Below, in pieces: positions 26,091-36,061 of a DNA stretch of 64,000 nt; the stretch's first letter is position 1; each line of letters opens with the position of its first letter. The DNA is from Bacillota bacterium (GTDB lineage Bacteria > Bacillota > SHA-98 > UBA4971), in assembly GCA_030024085.1 (NCBI GenBank), contig JASEJE010000002.1, forward strand, positions 1 to 64,000. The letters run 5' to 3'. A program made the translations under genes and the position numbers. Under the pieces are notes generated by a model. That model was not told where the DNA came from, searched no databases, and saw nothing but the letters and a program-made list of their open reading frames with translations.

Positions 26091-28055
26091 TCACGACATC
26101 TCCACGATGTCCCCTTCAGATGGACCGAGCGTGAGCTGGAGCGCGCCGTAGTCCGAGGGGAGGGGCGCGTTCCGGCGCCAGGACCAGGCGCAGCGCCGAG
26201 CGTCCTCCGCCGGGATGGCGATCCGGACCGCCTGCTCCGACGGCTCGTGGTTCACAACCACGAAGGCCTTCCGTTCTGGCGACGCGAACTCCCTGACCTC
26301 CACGGCGGGGCTGTGCTGTTGCTGTATGCCCTGAATGCCGCCGAGGCGCGCCACGTGCGCATAGATGTCGTGATATGGGTCCTGTCCTGCCTCGAAGGCA
26401 TACGGGGTCATGGCGAGGTAGAGCTCGAGTGGAAACGCCACAAACACCGTCTTCCCACGCCCGTATTCGTATGTGATGAGGCTCCTGCGAAGCTCGCGAT
26501 CACTTGGCGCACCGTCGGTTCCTCGGCCGACAATGTTCAGGTGTTTTCTCCCGAGGAGGGCAGGCGCGGGCCTCGGCACCGGACCCGACACGGCGATGCG
26601 TTCGCGTCCGCCGCCATGTTCAGGCCCCGGCGCCTCCCGTGCGGGCGGCGGCGCGCCCGCGGCCATCGCCCCGGGCATTTCCACGGTCCACGTGTCCTCC
26701 CGTGGAAGGCTCGAGCCGATGATGCTTGCGCCGAAGAGATCCTCCATCCCGTCCACGGCGAGGCCGTCGTACGAGCAGTAAAGCGTCCCGCCGGACTCCA
26801 CGAACGCTCTCAACGCCGCGAAGTCTGACACGTTCAGCGTCCCGCGCCGCGTGGCGCAGGGCACGAAGATCGCCCGGTAGGAGCGGGCGGCGTCCTGGAG
26901 CCTGTCCACGGCTAGGAGGTCCACATTGATCCCGGCCCGCTTCGCCAGGATGTATGAGGCGAAGAGGACCGCCGCATTTCGCTCCGGCCCGTTCTCGGGG
27001 TCGGGGTTATCGTAGTAACGCCTGGGGACGACTATGGCCGCTCGGGCCGCGGCCGGCTCTAGCTCTCCCATCCGCGCGGCCCGCACGGTTCGTGCGAAGG
27101 ACGCGAGCGCCTCGCCTTTTGCCTTGACGCGTCCGTCCGCGGCGGTTACGCCGAAGCCGACCTCGTAGGGCGTGGAGTCGTAGGGCAGGCGGTCCTGCCT
27201 CTCGAAATCCCCGAAGCACCAGGCGAGCGCGCCCGTTGCGCCGTTTGCAAGGGCGCTGTAGAGGGCGGCTGAGAAGAAGCGGGCCTCGACGTCTTCCGCG
27301 TCCATCTGCGTCGTGGACCCGAACTCTTCGAGCAGGACCCTCTTGCCGCCGAGCCCCTCCGTGAGCCTGCATGCGAACGGCACGAAATGACTGCTCCGAA
27401 CGCTGTCGAGCGGCTCGGGACACAGTTGCGTGTAGGAAGGATACGGGTGCATGCAGAGGAAATCGCTCACCTCCGCGACATCGCGCAGGCGGAACGGCCC
27501 GGGGGTGAAGAGCGACCATGCGTGGGTGCCCAACGTCACCTGGTGGACGGGGTCGTGCGCCTTGATCTCACGGTAGAGCACGCGCGCCCACAGCCAGGCG
27601 GCGTCCACGGAGGGGGGCATGGCGAAGACGTCAGGCTCGTTGGCGAGGTCCCAGAAGAGGATGGCGTGCTCGTCGCGGTAGCGCCGGGCGAACTCGCCCA
27701 CGAGCCTGACCTGGGCCCGCAGCATGCCGGGGTCGGCGTAAGGGTCGCGGTCGCGCCGCCATGGCACGTCCCAGTTCTCGCCGCTCATGTGGCCCGTGAA
27801 GAACGTGGGTATGAGTCGCACGCCATGACGCCGCGCGATCTTCACGAGCTCATCGAACCTGGCCATGGCCTCCTCCGACACGGTCTCCGGGTGTGGCTGG
27901 AAGTCCTGCCAGAGGAGGAAAATCCTGCATGCGTTCAGGGACAGCTCCGCCATCTGCCTGAACTCCGCCTCGATGGAGGATGCGTTCCACTCTTTCCACA
28001 TGTGCACGCCGGTTCCCCTCGGCCAGTAGTTGACGCCGCAAACAAACTCGTTCAT
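26091..28055 (-). CDS. GH5-like (clan A) glycoside hydrolase with C-terminal amidotransferase-fold domain
   Basis: N-terminal (beta/alpha)8 hydrolase: FVCGVNYWPRGTGVHMWKEW, acid/base Glu in FWDLANEPD and nucleophile Glu in VLLEEFGSTT are placed as in retaining clan A enzymes such as GH5 mannanases. Residues about 360-500 (AAIVVPRRYYDNPDPENGPE, then RAIFVPCATRRGTLNVSDFA and FVESGGTLYCSYDG) resemble the amidotransferase-like trimerisation domain of GH42 and related enzymes. A low-complexity APPPAREAPGPEHGGGRE insert follows. No signal peptide, so it probably acts on imported oligosaccharide. ATG 28055 is preferred to 28061 from the GGAGG spacing. Last gene of the LacI-controlled sugar operon. 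Confidence 0.82.
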   Translation of the reverse strand: MNEFVCGVNYWPRGTGVHMWKEWNASSIEAEFRQMAELSLNACRIFLLWQDFQPHPETVSEEAMARFDELVKIARRHGVRLIPTFFTGHMSGENWDVPWRRDRDPYADPGMLRAQVRLVGEFARRYRDEHAILFWDLANEPDVFAMPPSVDAAWLWARVLYREIKAHDPVHQVTLGTHAWSLFTPGPFRLRDVAEVSDFLCMHPYPSYTQLCPEPLDSVRSSHFVPFACRLTEGLGGKRVLLEEFGSTTQMDAEDVEARFFSAALYSALANGATGALAWCFGDFERQDRLPYDSTPYEVGFGVTAADGRVKAKGEALASFARTVRAARMGELEPAAARAAIVVPRRYYDNPDPENGPERNAAVLFASYILAKRAGINVDLLAVDRLQDAARSYRAIFVPCATRRGTLNVSDFAALRAFVESGGTLYCSYDGLAVDGMEDLFGASIIGSSLPREDTWTVEMPGAMAAGAPPPAREAPGPEHGGGRERIAVSGPVPRPAPALLGRKHLNIVGRGTDGAPSDRELRRSLITYEYGRGKTVFVAFPLELYLAMTPYAFEAGQDPYHDIYAHVARLGGIQGIQQQHSPAVEVREFASPERKAFVVVNHEPSEQAVRIAIPAEDARRCAWSWRRNAPLPSDYGALQLTLGPSEGDIVEMS

Positions 28056-28229
28056 CCTCATACCTCCGCATCACCCATGTCTTGGTGCATCCGCGCGTGC
28101 GCCTTGGGCGTTGTCACGGCATCAGAGCACATGGCACATGGCCTTGCGCCGATCGCCGCGCCGCGCGGTGCGTGTTGCGATCGCCGCCGGCTGCAGCCCC
28201 CCTGCATGTGGTGGCTGGCTATCCTTTGG

Positions 28230-29126
28230 CTATCCTTTCAGGCCGGTCAGCGATATCCCCTCGATGAAGTAGCGCTGTGCCAGGAAGAACGTTACGAGCA
28301 TCGGCAGGGCGAGCACCGTGGACATGGCCATGAGCCAGTGCCACTGGGGCGCCTCGTTCACCCCGCCCATGAATAGATACATGCCGAGCGTCAGCGTGTA
28401 CTTGCCCATGTCGTTCAGGTAGATGAGGGGCCCGAGGAAGTTGTTCCAGTAGCCCCGGAAAGCGAACACCGCCACCGCCAGGATGGCGGGCTTTATCTGT
28501 GGCAGCATCACGTGGCCGAAGGTCTGGAGCACATTGGCGCCGTCGATCCTCGCGGCCTCCTCCAGGTCACGCGGTATGCCCAGGAAGAACTGTCTCAGCA
28601 GGAACACGTAGAACGGACCCCACGCCGTCCACGCAGGCAGGACCAGTGGGTCGAAGGTGTTGAGGAGACCCAGGTTCCGCCAGATCATGTAGGTCGGGAT
28701 CAGCGTCACATGGTAGGGCAGCATCATGGTGGAGAGGAGTATGAAGAAGAGCGCGTTCCTCCCTGGGAAGGAGTACCGCGCGAATCCGTACGCCACGAGG
28801 GTGCAGCTTGTAAGCTCCGCGAACATCCCGAGGACCGTCACGAAGATCGTGTTCGCAAGATACCGCCCGAACGGGACGGCGCGCCAGGCGTCGAGGTAGT
28901 TGTGCCACTGCGGGGGGATGGGCAGCCACGCCGGCGGGTAGGCGAACACATCTTTCAGCTCCTTGAGGGAGCTCGACACCATCCAGAAGAACGGCACGAG
29001 GAGCACCGCCGCGCCTGCGGTCACGACGAGGTATGAAACCAACCGGACCGCGAGCTTCGCGGTGCGCCGCCGGCGCCTCGCTCTCGAAGGGCTTCCAAGG
29101 ATCGCTGCCTGTGCTTGCCCGCTCAT
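28230..29126 (-). CDS. Carbohydrate ABC transporter permease (MalG family)
   Basis: Inner-membrane subunit of a CUT1-type sugar importer. Six transmembrane segments are suggested; the ATPase-contact loop EEAARIDGANVLQTFGHVML then PQIKPAI is canonical. N-terminal GRARRRRR-like basic stretch precedes the first span (LVVTAGAAVLLVPFFWMVSS). ATG 29126 overlaps the stop of the upstream permease (ATGA). Works with the permease at 29123 and binding protein at 30474; the MsmK-type ATPase is not in this operon and must be shared. Confidence 0.93.
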   Translation of the reverse strand: MSGQAQAAILGSPSRARRRRRTAKLAVRLVSYLVVTAGAAVLLVPFFWMVSSSLKELKDVFAYPPAWLPIPPQWHNYLDAWRAVPFGRYLANTIFVTVLGMFAELTSCTLVAYGFARYSFPGRNALFFILLSTMMLPYHVTLIPTYMIWRNLGLLNTFDPLVLPAWTAWGPFYVFLLRQFFLGIPRDLEEAARIDGANVLQTFGHVMLPQIKPAILAVAVFAFRGYWNNFLGPLIYLNDMGKYTLTLGMYLFMGGVNEAPQWHWLMAMSTVLALPMLVTFFLAQRYFIEGISLTGLKG

Positions 29127-30118
29127 TTCCGCACCTCCGCCTCGTAGTAGACCCACGCGCTTGATGAGCGAAAAACGAGGAGCGTGAGGCCGAGGATGAT
29201 GATGAAGAGCGCCCATGCGATGGCCGAGGCCTCGCCCATCTTGAGCTGCAGAAATCCGCGCTCGTATACGAGCTGGTTCATGAACCGCCCCGCGGCCGAC
29301 GTGGGCCGCGCGAACATGGCCACGGTGAAGATCTGCAGCGCGCCGATGATGCCCATGATCACCTGCAACAGGACCACCGGCGATATCTGAGGAAATGTCA
29401 CGCTCCAGAACTTCGCGAGGGGGCCCGCTCCGTCGATCTCCGCGGCCTCATAGAGGACCTTTGGCACGTTCTTGATGGCGGCAAGGAAGACCACCATGTT
29501 TATGCCGAATATGCCCCAGATACTCATGATAACGAAAGCCGGGAGCACAAACCTCGGGTCGCCGAACCAGTCCGGCTTTCCGAGGCCGAGAAGCCTGAAG
29601 AGAGGACGGCAGACGACGTTGAGAAGGCCAGCCTCGCTGTTGAAGATCCAGCGCCATAGAAGGGCCACCGACACCTCGGGAAGGACCGCCGGGAGGTAGT
29701 AGACCGTCCGGTAGGTGCCTATCCCCCTGACGTCGATTGAGAGGAGCAGCGCTACCAGCAGGGATCCCACAACTCCCAGGGGCACGCTGAGGAACGCGTA
29801 CGCGAGCGTGAGCTTCACGGACGGCCAGAAATCAAGTATGTCTGTAAAAAGCCATCTGTAGTTTTCGAGGCCGACCCACTTCGGCGCGGTGAAGAGGTCG
29901 TACGACGTGAAGCTCAGGCCCAGGGACGCCAGAATGGGCCCGGCGGTGAACACAAGGAAACCTGCAAGCCATGGGGTTATGAGCGCGTAACCCGCTGCGG
30001 TCTCTTCGCGAGCGTGGAGGAGCTTGAGCAGGCCGTATACGCCGAGGCAAAGCAGGGCCACCATACCAGAGGTCAGTAGATATCGGGCGAGCGTGCCTGC
30101 GTAAATGCTGCCGTCCAT
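29123..30118 (-). CDS. Carbohydrate ABC transporter permease (MalF family)
   Basis: Partner permease of the CUT1 importer. Hydrophobic spans include ALLCLGVYGLLKLL, LITPWLAGFLVFTAGPILAS and FVIMSIWGIFGINMVVFLAA; the contact loop reads LYEAAEIDGAGPLAKFWSVT then FPQISPV. ATG 30118 follows GGAGGAG at ideal spacing. Ends with the ATGA overlap to malG. Confidence 0.93.
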   Translation of the reverse strand: MDGSIYAGTLARYLLTSGMVALLCLGVYGLLKLLHAREETAAGYALITPWLAGFLVFTAGPILASLGLSFTSYDLFTAPKWVGLENYRWLFTDILDFWPSVKLTLAYAFLSVPLGVVGSLLVALLLSIDVRGIGTYRTVYYLPAVLPEVSVALLWRWIFNSEAGLLNVVCRPLFRLLGLGKPDWFGDPRFVLPAFVIMSIWGIFGINMVVFLAAIKNVPKVLYEAAEIDGAGPLAKFWSVTFPQISPVVLLQVIMGIIGALQIFTVAMFARPTSAAGRFMNQLVYERGFLQLKMGEASAIAWALFIIILGLTLLVFRSSSAWVYYEAEVRK

Positions 30119-30473
30119 CTCGCATCTCCTCCCTCCTTACTATCCTGTCGCGCGCTGTTGCGCGGCGCTGAGCTGAGCTGAGCTGAGCTATGCTGGGCCG
30201 TGCTGGGCTGCGCCACGATATGCCGTGCCGTGTCGAGCCGTGGGGGCCCCGCGAACCCAGGGCGGGGGAGGGGGCGGTGCTCATAGTGTGACCTCCTGGC
30301 GTCTGCCTTGCCGCCCCCCACCAGGCTGTGAGCTACGCCTGAACGGCAGCCCCAGACCGGGCGACCGCTTTCCTGGTCTTTCCCGGCCGGATGCACCGAC
30401 GTCGGGTACCCCGTCCTTTCCACTTTCCACTTTCCACTTTCCGCGTTCCGCTTTTTTGGTTTCCGCCTGCCGC
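30119..30473. other. Spacer with short tandem repeats in the sugar operon
   Basis: No gene. It contains four copies of TGAGC (30170-30190) and three copies of the heptamer CCACTTT (about 30420-30442). No clear terminator is present between binding protein and permease genes, so the operon probably reads through. Confidence 0.7.
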
Positions 30474-31772
30474 TTACTTGCCCAGCGTCTTCTCAAGCAG
30501 CGGCCGGACGCGCCTTGCAAGCTGCTCGGCGGTGCCTCGGCCGTTTATGAGCGGGTCCGCGAACTGGTTCCAGAAGATGCTGTCCCACTCGGCATAGTTG
30601 GGGAAGATGCGGAAGCCCCGGGTATCCTCCATGGCGGCTACGATGGCGTCGATGGAATGCTTCTTCTCGGGCTTCAACTTGAGCAGCATCTCCTTTGTGG
30701 CGAGCGACCTGCGCGGCGGCACGACCTTCCAGTGGTGTATCGCGTCGGAGAGGTCGAGGAACGCCTCGAACGCCGCGTCAGGGTGCTTCGTCTTCGCGTT
30801 GATGGCCATTCCGCCTATCCACACGAAGCTTGCGCGCTTGCCCGACGGCCCCTTCGGGATCATGAACGCCTGAGACCTGAATGTGGGCTTGTAGTCCAGG
30901 TCATCGGCGGCGCCGCCCATGAACATCGCCACCTGCTGGTTGCGGTACATGGTGTCGAAGCCGCGGTCCCTTATAACCGAGAGAGGCGGCGCTACGTGGT
31001 ACTTGTTCATGAGGTCCACGTAGAACTGCGCCCCTTTGATGGCCTCAGGCGAGTCCACCGGGCACGACTTGAAGTCGGCGCTTATCACGTCGCCGCCCGC
31101 CTGCCAGATGAACATCTGCACCGGCGGCCAGCCGTTCAGCGTGAAGCCCCACTGCTGGACGTTGTCGGGATCGAAACCCTTGTCATCTGGGTGCTTGCCG
31201 TTCTTGTCCGCGGTCAGCACTTTCGCCGCGGCGAGGAACCTATCCCAGTCCCAGGTCTCGTCGGGATAGGCGAGCTTTGCCTTGTCGAAAAGATCGAGGT
31301 TCACGAACAGCATCACCGGCTGGTTGATCCAGGGTAGCCCGTAGACCTTTCCCTCGTAGGTCAGGCGCTCCAAGGACGCGGGGAAGTAGTCATCCAGCCT
31401 GGCCGCGGGATGTTTCGATGTCTTCAGCCGGTCCGTGATGTCCATGAGCGTGCCCTTCTGTGCGAAACTCGGCACGAACTCCTGGCCGATCCAGAAGAGG
31501 TCTGCGCCGGTCTGCGCGGCGAGGGTCGTCGTGAGCTTGGTCATGTACTCCGCCGGGCTCGATTCCTGCACGATCTCGTACGTGCCCGACTTGGCGTTGA
31601 GCTGGTCGAGGATGGCCTGAAGCTCCTTGGCTTCCTCGACGCCGGCCCATGTGGCGAGGCGTATCTTCACCCTGGACGCAGCGAGCCCTTGCTGCGCCCC
31701 ACCTGTGAGCACAAGCGACGTCAGCAAGAGCAAACCGAGCACGAGAACCAACGTAAGCCTGCGACCTGACAT
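30474..31772 (-). CDS. Sugar ABC transporter substrate-binding protein (family 1)
   Basis: Extracellular solute-binding protein of the CUT1 class. Signal peptide: MSGRRLTLVLVLGLLLLTSL then VLTGGAQQGLAAS. Mature features: RLATWAGVEEAKELQAILDQ, ESSPAEYMTKLTTTLAAQTG, ADLFWIGQEFVPSFAQKG, GLPWINQPVMLFVNLDLFDK. ATG 31772 follows GGAGGGCG. It should feed oligosaccharide to the MalF/MalG pair; the GH5-like and 923-aa proteins suggest a plant or algal polysaccharide breakdown product. Confidence 0.92.
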   Translation of the reverse strand: MSGRRLTLVLVLGLLLLTSLVLTGGAQQGLAASRVKIRLATWAGVEEAKELQAILDQLNAKSGTYEIVQESSPAEYMTKLTTTLAAQTGADLFWIGQEFVPSFAQKGTLMDITDRLKTSKHPAARLDDYFPASLERLTYEGKVYGLPWINQPVMLFVNLDLFDKAKLAYPDETWDWDRFLAAAKVLTADKNGKHPDDKGFDPDNVQQWGFTLNGWPPVQMFIWQAGGDVISADFKSCPVDSPEAIKGAQFYVDLMNKYHVAPPLSVIRDRGFDTMYRNQQVAMFMGGAADDLDYKPTFRSQAFMIPKGPSGKRASFVWIGGMAINAKTKHPDAAFEAFLDLSDAIHHWKVVPPRRSLATKEMLLKLKPEKKHSIDAIVAAMEDTRGFRIFPNYAEWDSIFWNQFADPLINGRGTAEQLARRVRPLLEKTLGK

Positions 31773-32031
31773 CTTCAATCGCCCTCCTTGTAGACGTTCA
31801 GAGTCGTTCGCGTTACCCGCGTTACCCTTCGTGCAACCTTCGCGCCACCTTCTTGCCGCCCCTTCGTACCACCTCTCCCGTTGTCCCGGGATGTTCCCGC
31901 GATCCCACCTGGATGCGTGGATGTGCGACCAATCGTCCTCTCGGCGAGTTCCGACTTCATCTGGCTTCCGCTCCGCCTTCCTGGGCCGTTCCATCACCTC
32001 CCTTTGCTTTGAGTGTGACCGTGCCCTTGCT

Positions 32032-34803
32032 TCACACTGCCCTCATCGAGTTCCCCCGGTCTTCCGGCAGAACCACCAGTTTGCAGCATTCGCCGGGGTC
32101 GAGGGCGACGTCGACGGAGCCTCCGGACGCCGCTTGGGTGCGTGCAGCCTCCCATCGCCCGTCCTTGCCGAGGCAGGCCGCTTCCACTCTCCATGGGCGC
32201 CTGAGGTGGGCGGCGGAGGCGAGGTCCACGGTGCCCTCGAACCGCGTGGACGTCGGGTTGTACACCAGCACCGACCGGGGCGCGTCCTCGTCCATGAACG
32301 GGCGGTCCCAGTCGAGAAGGTCGAGGTAGACCGTGGTTATCGACGGGTCGGACGCCCTTGCGAACGCCTCGAACATGAGATACAGCCACAGGACCTCGCC
32401 GGCGCCGTATATCTCCTTGCCCACGTAACCTGTGGAGTCTGGCAGTTCCAGCGTGCCGATGTTCTCGTAGGGGATGTGGGGGCAGACTGCCCCTGTCCGT
32501 TCCGACTCCGGCAGGAAGGGATCGAAGTGGTAGAAGTTGTTGCGGCGCTGAAGGTCCAGGACCCTGAGGAGGGCGGGGTTGAAACCGCCTTCTTTCAGCA
32601 GCGGCAGCCATGGCAGCACCGACTCGACGTTTTCCTTGAACGCAGGGTAAAGAATGGACGCGCATGCCTGGAAGAGACCGCGCGTGTGATACGCGCCGCG
32701 GCTTCGCGCGAGGTCATCGTACCAGTAAAGCATCCGCAGCTCGGCGCGGATAAGGTCATGAGAGATGCGGGCAAGGGACGGGTCGCCCAGGAGCGACGAA
32801 AGCTCGAAGGCCGCGAGCGCCCCGAACGCGAACTGCTGAGGCTCGTGGTACAGGAGGTCGAGGGGCAGCCGAGTCATGGTCAGGAGGGCGTCCCTCGCCT
32901 CGCCCAGGAACTCCTCGCGCCCGCTGAGGCGGAACGCGAGGACCGCGCCGTAGGCGTAGAGCCCAGCCACGGAGTAGTTCGTCCCCGAGTCTACCGGCAT
33001 GCCGGTCGCAGGGTCGTAGAAGAGAGGGAAGACGTGGCGCACGTTGTGGGCATAACGCCTGGCGCCCTCGAAAGCTGTCATGAACATGTCCGCGAGCTTC
33101 GCCGTATCGGCCGCGGGGGGCGCGAGGCGGTGCGATTCCTGAAGTATCTGCGATGCTTGTGGTGCCTGCCATGTCTGTGGCGTGTTCGGCGTGTGGGGCG
33201 CACGCGGTGCATGCGGCGCGTGGAGTGCGCACGGTGAAGGCGGCATCTGCTGCGCTGCCTGTTGCACAGCCCGCTCGTGCGTCTTCTGCGCTGCCTGCGA
33301 CATCTCCAGAAGGTGCACAATCCACGGCCACTTGATGAGGCCATTCTCGAAGAAGTACCACGTGTCCACTTTCTCCTGGCCGCGCGTGTGCGGGTAGTTG
33401 TTGCCGATGAAGCCGATGTCCTCCCGGAAGAAGTGGGGGAGGGTGGCCGTCAGGCGGCGAAGGTACTCGGTCACAGCCGAATCCGGGCTTGCACTGACCC
33501 CCCGGGAGGCGTCGGGTCCAGGGTCTCCCTCGCACGGGTACTGCAGGCAGGAAGCGGGCTCGCCCCGGCGGACGGGCGCGGCCGCCTCTTCGGACGCGGC
33601 GGCGGATCTGCCGGGCTCGCTTGCGCGGGCGTAGTGCAGGAGCGGCCAGAGCACGTCGGCCTGGGTCATGAGCTCGAACGACCGCGGCTCCGCCCACTGA
33701 CGCGAGCTCGAGCGCACGTATGCGGGGTGGCCCCAGACGCCCTCCACCTCGGTCTGGCACGCCGGGTCGTGCATGAGCTCGTCCAGCGCAGCGCCGGCCA
33801 CCTCCGCCCAGGAACCATGTGGAACGTGGCCACTCCGGCGCTCCTGCGACCGAGGCCCGAGTTCTGGCTTCTCATCGCCGCCGAGGAGCAGCGAGGTGCT
33901 GTCGATGAGCGTTGCGAGGGCATCCCACTGCGAGGGGATATCCTGGCGGTGGCGCTGGTAGATTGAGTATCGGAAGACGTGGTCGCCTGCCGGGAAGATC
34001 CGGCCGTGGTAGTGGTCTGCCCAGAGCCCCACGCCAAACCGCTCTTTCCGCGCCCCGTCGAGCTTGCTCGAGCACAGGCAATCCTCGAACCTTGCGAGAT
34101 TCGCCCGGGACATCCATGTCATACAGGTCATGTCGAAGTACAGGACGACCTCGGCGCGGCGGACGGGGTCGTAGCAATACACGGCGGGGAAGTCGTTGCC
34201 CCGCACGCCGGTGCAGTTCCTCGTGGGGTTCGAGATGACGACCCTGCGCCACTCATGGTTCTGGCGCTCGTTCATGGTGGCGTACTCTGACATCCAGAGG
34301 ACTATCTCCGGCTCGATGGACGGGGAGGGCTGAAGGACCAGCGGCCTTTCGAGGTGCACGGCGACGGACACGTGGATCCACGGGTCGCCGGGCGTCACCG
34401 AGACTTCGGCGTCGAACGGGTACTGGACTTTCTCGACATCGCAGAGACCCTCCGCATCCCTGGCGCAGTATTCGGGATTGCGCAGGGTGGCGGCGTTTTT
34501 CGGCACGCATCCCGTTCCGGTCCCTGAGAAGAGGACGGCCTGCCGTCTGTCGCCGCGCGAGGGAGGGATGGTATATGAAGACGGCGCAAGGTCGAAGCTG
34601 GCCCCGCCCACGAGGACGTTGGGAAGGCCGGCGACAACCGTCCACCCAGCTCCGTCGTGGACGCGGGTTGTGAAGCGCAGTCTCCCGTCGTCCCCGCGCC
34701 TGAAGATCATCTGTTGCCCTGACGCGGTGACGACCGGCCCGGACGGCGTGTCGTATATGGCTGTGTCGTGTTCGGACAAACCTGGGAGATCGCGGTCTTC
34801 CAT
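32032..34803 (-). CDS. Large uncharacterised protein, possibly six-hairpin glycosidase-like
   Basis: 923 residues in the sugar operon; I do not recognise the family. The N-terminal third is beta-rich (FRRGDDGRLRFTTRVHDGAG, then WIHVSVAVHLERPLVLQPSP). The C-terminal half is helical with repeated aromatic motifs (NNYPHTRGQEKVDTWYFFEN, RDALLTMTRLPLDLLYHE, LRMLYWYDDLARSRGAYHTR) as seen in (alpha/alpha)6 carbohydrate-active proteins. It ends in a small beta domain (RSVLVYNPTSTRFEGTVDL). A His-Ala-Pro repeat tract (HAPHAPRAPHTPNTPQ) interrupts the middle. No signal peptide. The start ATG 34803 lies 4 bases after the LacI stop, so it is translationally coupled. Confidence 0.6.
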   Translation of the reverse strand: MEDRDLPGLSEHDTAIYDTPSGPVVTASGQQMIFRRGDDGRLRFTTRVHDGAGWTVVAGLPNVLVGGASFDLAPSSYTIPPSRGDRRQAVLFSGTGTGCVPKNAATLRNPEYCARDAEGLCDVEKVQYPFDAEVSVTPGDPWIHVSVAVHLERPLVLQPSPSIEPEIVLWMSEYATMNERQNHEWRRVVISNPTRNCTGVRGNDFPAVYCYDPVRRAEVVLYFDMTCMTWMSRANLARFEDCLCSSKLDGARKERFGVGLWADHYHGRIFPAGDHVFRYSIYQRHRQDIPSQWDALATLIDSTSLLLGGDEKPELGPRSQERRSGHVPHGSWAEVAGAALDELMHDPACQTEVEGVWGHPAYVRSSSRQWAEPRSFELMTQADVLWPLLHYARASEPGRSAAASEEAAAPVRRGEPASCLQYPCEGDPGPDASRGVSASPDSAVTEYLRRLTATLPHFFREDIGFIGNNYPHTRGQEKVDTWYFFENGLIKWPWIVHLLEMSQAAQKTHERAVQQAAQQMPPSPCALHAPHAPRAPHTPNTPQTWQAPQASQILQESHRLAPPAADTAKLADMFMTAFEGARRYAHNVRHVFPLFYDPATGMPVDSGTNYSVAGLYAYGAVLAFRLSGREEFLGEARDALLTMTRLPLDLLYHEPQQFAFGALAAFELSSLLGDPSLARISHDLIRAELRMLYWYDDLARSRGAYHTRGLFQACASILYPAFKENVESVLPWLPLLKEGGFNPALLRVLDLQRRNNFYHFDPFLPESERTGAVCPHIPYENIGTLELPDSTGYVGKEIYGAGEVLWLYLMFEAFARASDPSITTVYLDLLDWDRPFMDEDAPRSVLVYNPTSTRFEGTVDLASAAHLRRPWRVEAACLGKDGRWEAARTQAASGGSVDVALDPGECCKLVVLPEDRGNSMRAV

Positions 34804-34807
34804 GGGG

Positions 34808-36061
34808 TCATGCCTCCGTTTCGTTTGTCGGCTCGGATGTTTCGCCGCTCGCTGTGTCGCCCGCGGCGGATGCAGGCATGGCCACCGTACCGCGCGTCAT
34901 GAGCGTCGCCCGGATCACGATCTTGATTGGGGCCGGGTCGACCCCGTTGATGATATCCACAAGCCTGCGGGCGGCGATGGAACCAAGCTGCTGCTTTGGG
35001 ATGTGCATCGTTGTGAGCGGTGGGTGGGTGTGGCTCGCCACCTGTATGTCGTCGAACCCGATGACAGACACTTCGTCCGGCACCCTGATGCCGCGCTCGT
35101 GGAGCGCCTTGAGCACACCGAGCGCGGTCATGTCGTTGTCCGCGAATATGGCGGTTGGCGACTGAGGCAGGTCCATCAGCCGGAGCGTTCCCTCGTACCC
35201 GATCTGCGGGCCGTGCCTGTCAACGGACTCGGAGAACACCACCCACTTGCGGTGGGACGGCAGGCGAAGTTCGTCCAGGGCCTTCGTATAACCAGCATAA
35301 CGCTGCGCAAGGGAGATGTGCGACTGCGGCCCACCGATGAAAGCGATCCGGCGGTGACCGGAGCGGTATAGGTGCTCTATCGCAGACCTGGTCGCGGCCT
35401 CGTTGTCCGAGACCACGCAGTCCACGGGATCGCCCGGAAGCTCGTTATCCACGAGGACCACCGGGATCCCGCGCTCGCGGGCTGTCCGGGCCACCTGCGG
35501 GTGAACGTCGCACCCGACGAGGAGGAGTCCTCTGAAGCCACTGAAGCCATTTTCGCCTGCCTGATCAGCGAAGAGATCGCTGTTATCGCCGGCGCCGTCT
35601 ATGCTCCGAAGGAAGACCCGGTAGCCCAGGTTCTGCAGGCTTTCCTCGATGCCCGCCACTACTGCGCCGTAGAACGGGTCGGTCACCAGGGACGAGAGCC
35701 GCCTATTGAATACGATGCCGATGCTTGCGCTCCCGCCTCCGAACACGCCGGCGCCCGCGGCCATACTCGCGCCTGCGCCACTGCCACTGCCACTGCCACT
35801 GCCACTGCCACTGCCACTGGCGCCGCCGTTGCCGCTGCTGTTGCCACTGCTACTGCGGCCGCCGCTGGCGCCGTGCCATGTCCTGGGCCCCGTAGCCGCG
35901 TCCACCGCCTCCGCGCGTGGACGGTAGCCCAGCGACCGCGCGACGTTCAGGACGCGGGAACGGGTCCGCTCGCTGATCCGCCCTTTCCGGCTGAGGGCTC
36001 GTGATACCGTGGACGGCGAGACCCCGGCCTGCCTCGCGATCTCTCGAATGGTCGTGTCCAC
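34808..36061 (-). CDS. LacI-family transcriptional regulator with Gly-Ser linker
   Basis: Sugar-responsive repressor, first gene of the minus-strand sugar operon. The DNA head is TTIREIARQAGVSPSTVSRA then LSRKGRISERTRSRVLNVAR. The ligand domain begins at SIGIVFNRRLSSLVTDPFYG and contains [20 protein letters not shown]. Between them, where LacI proteins have a short hinge helix, lies about 50 residues of [18 protein letters not shown] encoded by a (GCCACT)n repeat, which should uncouple the hinge. GTG 36061 has AAGGAGA about 12 bases upstream. It likely binds the inverted repeat at 36171-36188 and autoregulates the operon. Confidence 0.9.
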   Translation of the reverse strand: MDTTIREIARQAGVSPSTVSRALSRKGRISERTRSRVLNVARSLGYRPRAEAVDAATGPRTWHGASGGRSSSGNSSGNGGASGSGSGSGSGSGSGAGASMAAGAGVFGGGSASIGIVFNRRLSSLVTDPFYGAVVAGIEESLQNLGYRVFLRSIDGAGDNSDLFADQAGENGFSGFRGLLLVGCDVHPQVARTARERGIPVVLVDNELPGDPVDCVVSDNEAATRSAIEHLYRSGHRRIAFIGGPQSHISLAQRYAGYTKALDELRLPSHRKWVVFSESVDRHGPQIGYEGTLRLMDLPQSPTAIFADNDMTALGVLKALHERGIRVPDEVSVIGFDDIQVASHTHPPLTTMHIPKQQLGSIAARRLVDIINGVDPAPIKIVIRATLMTRGTVAMPASAAGDTASGETSEPTNETEA

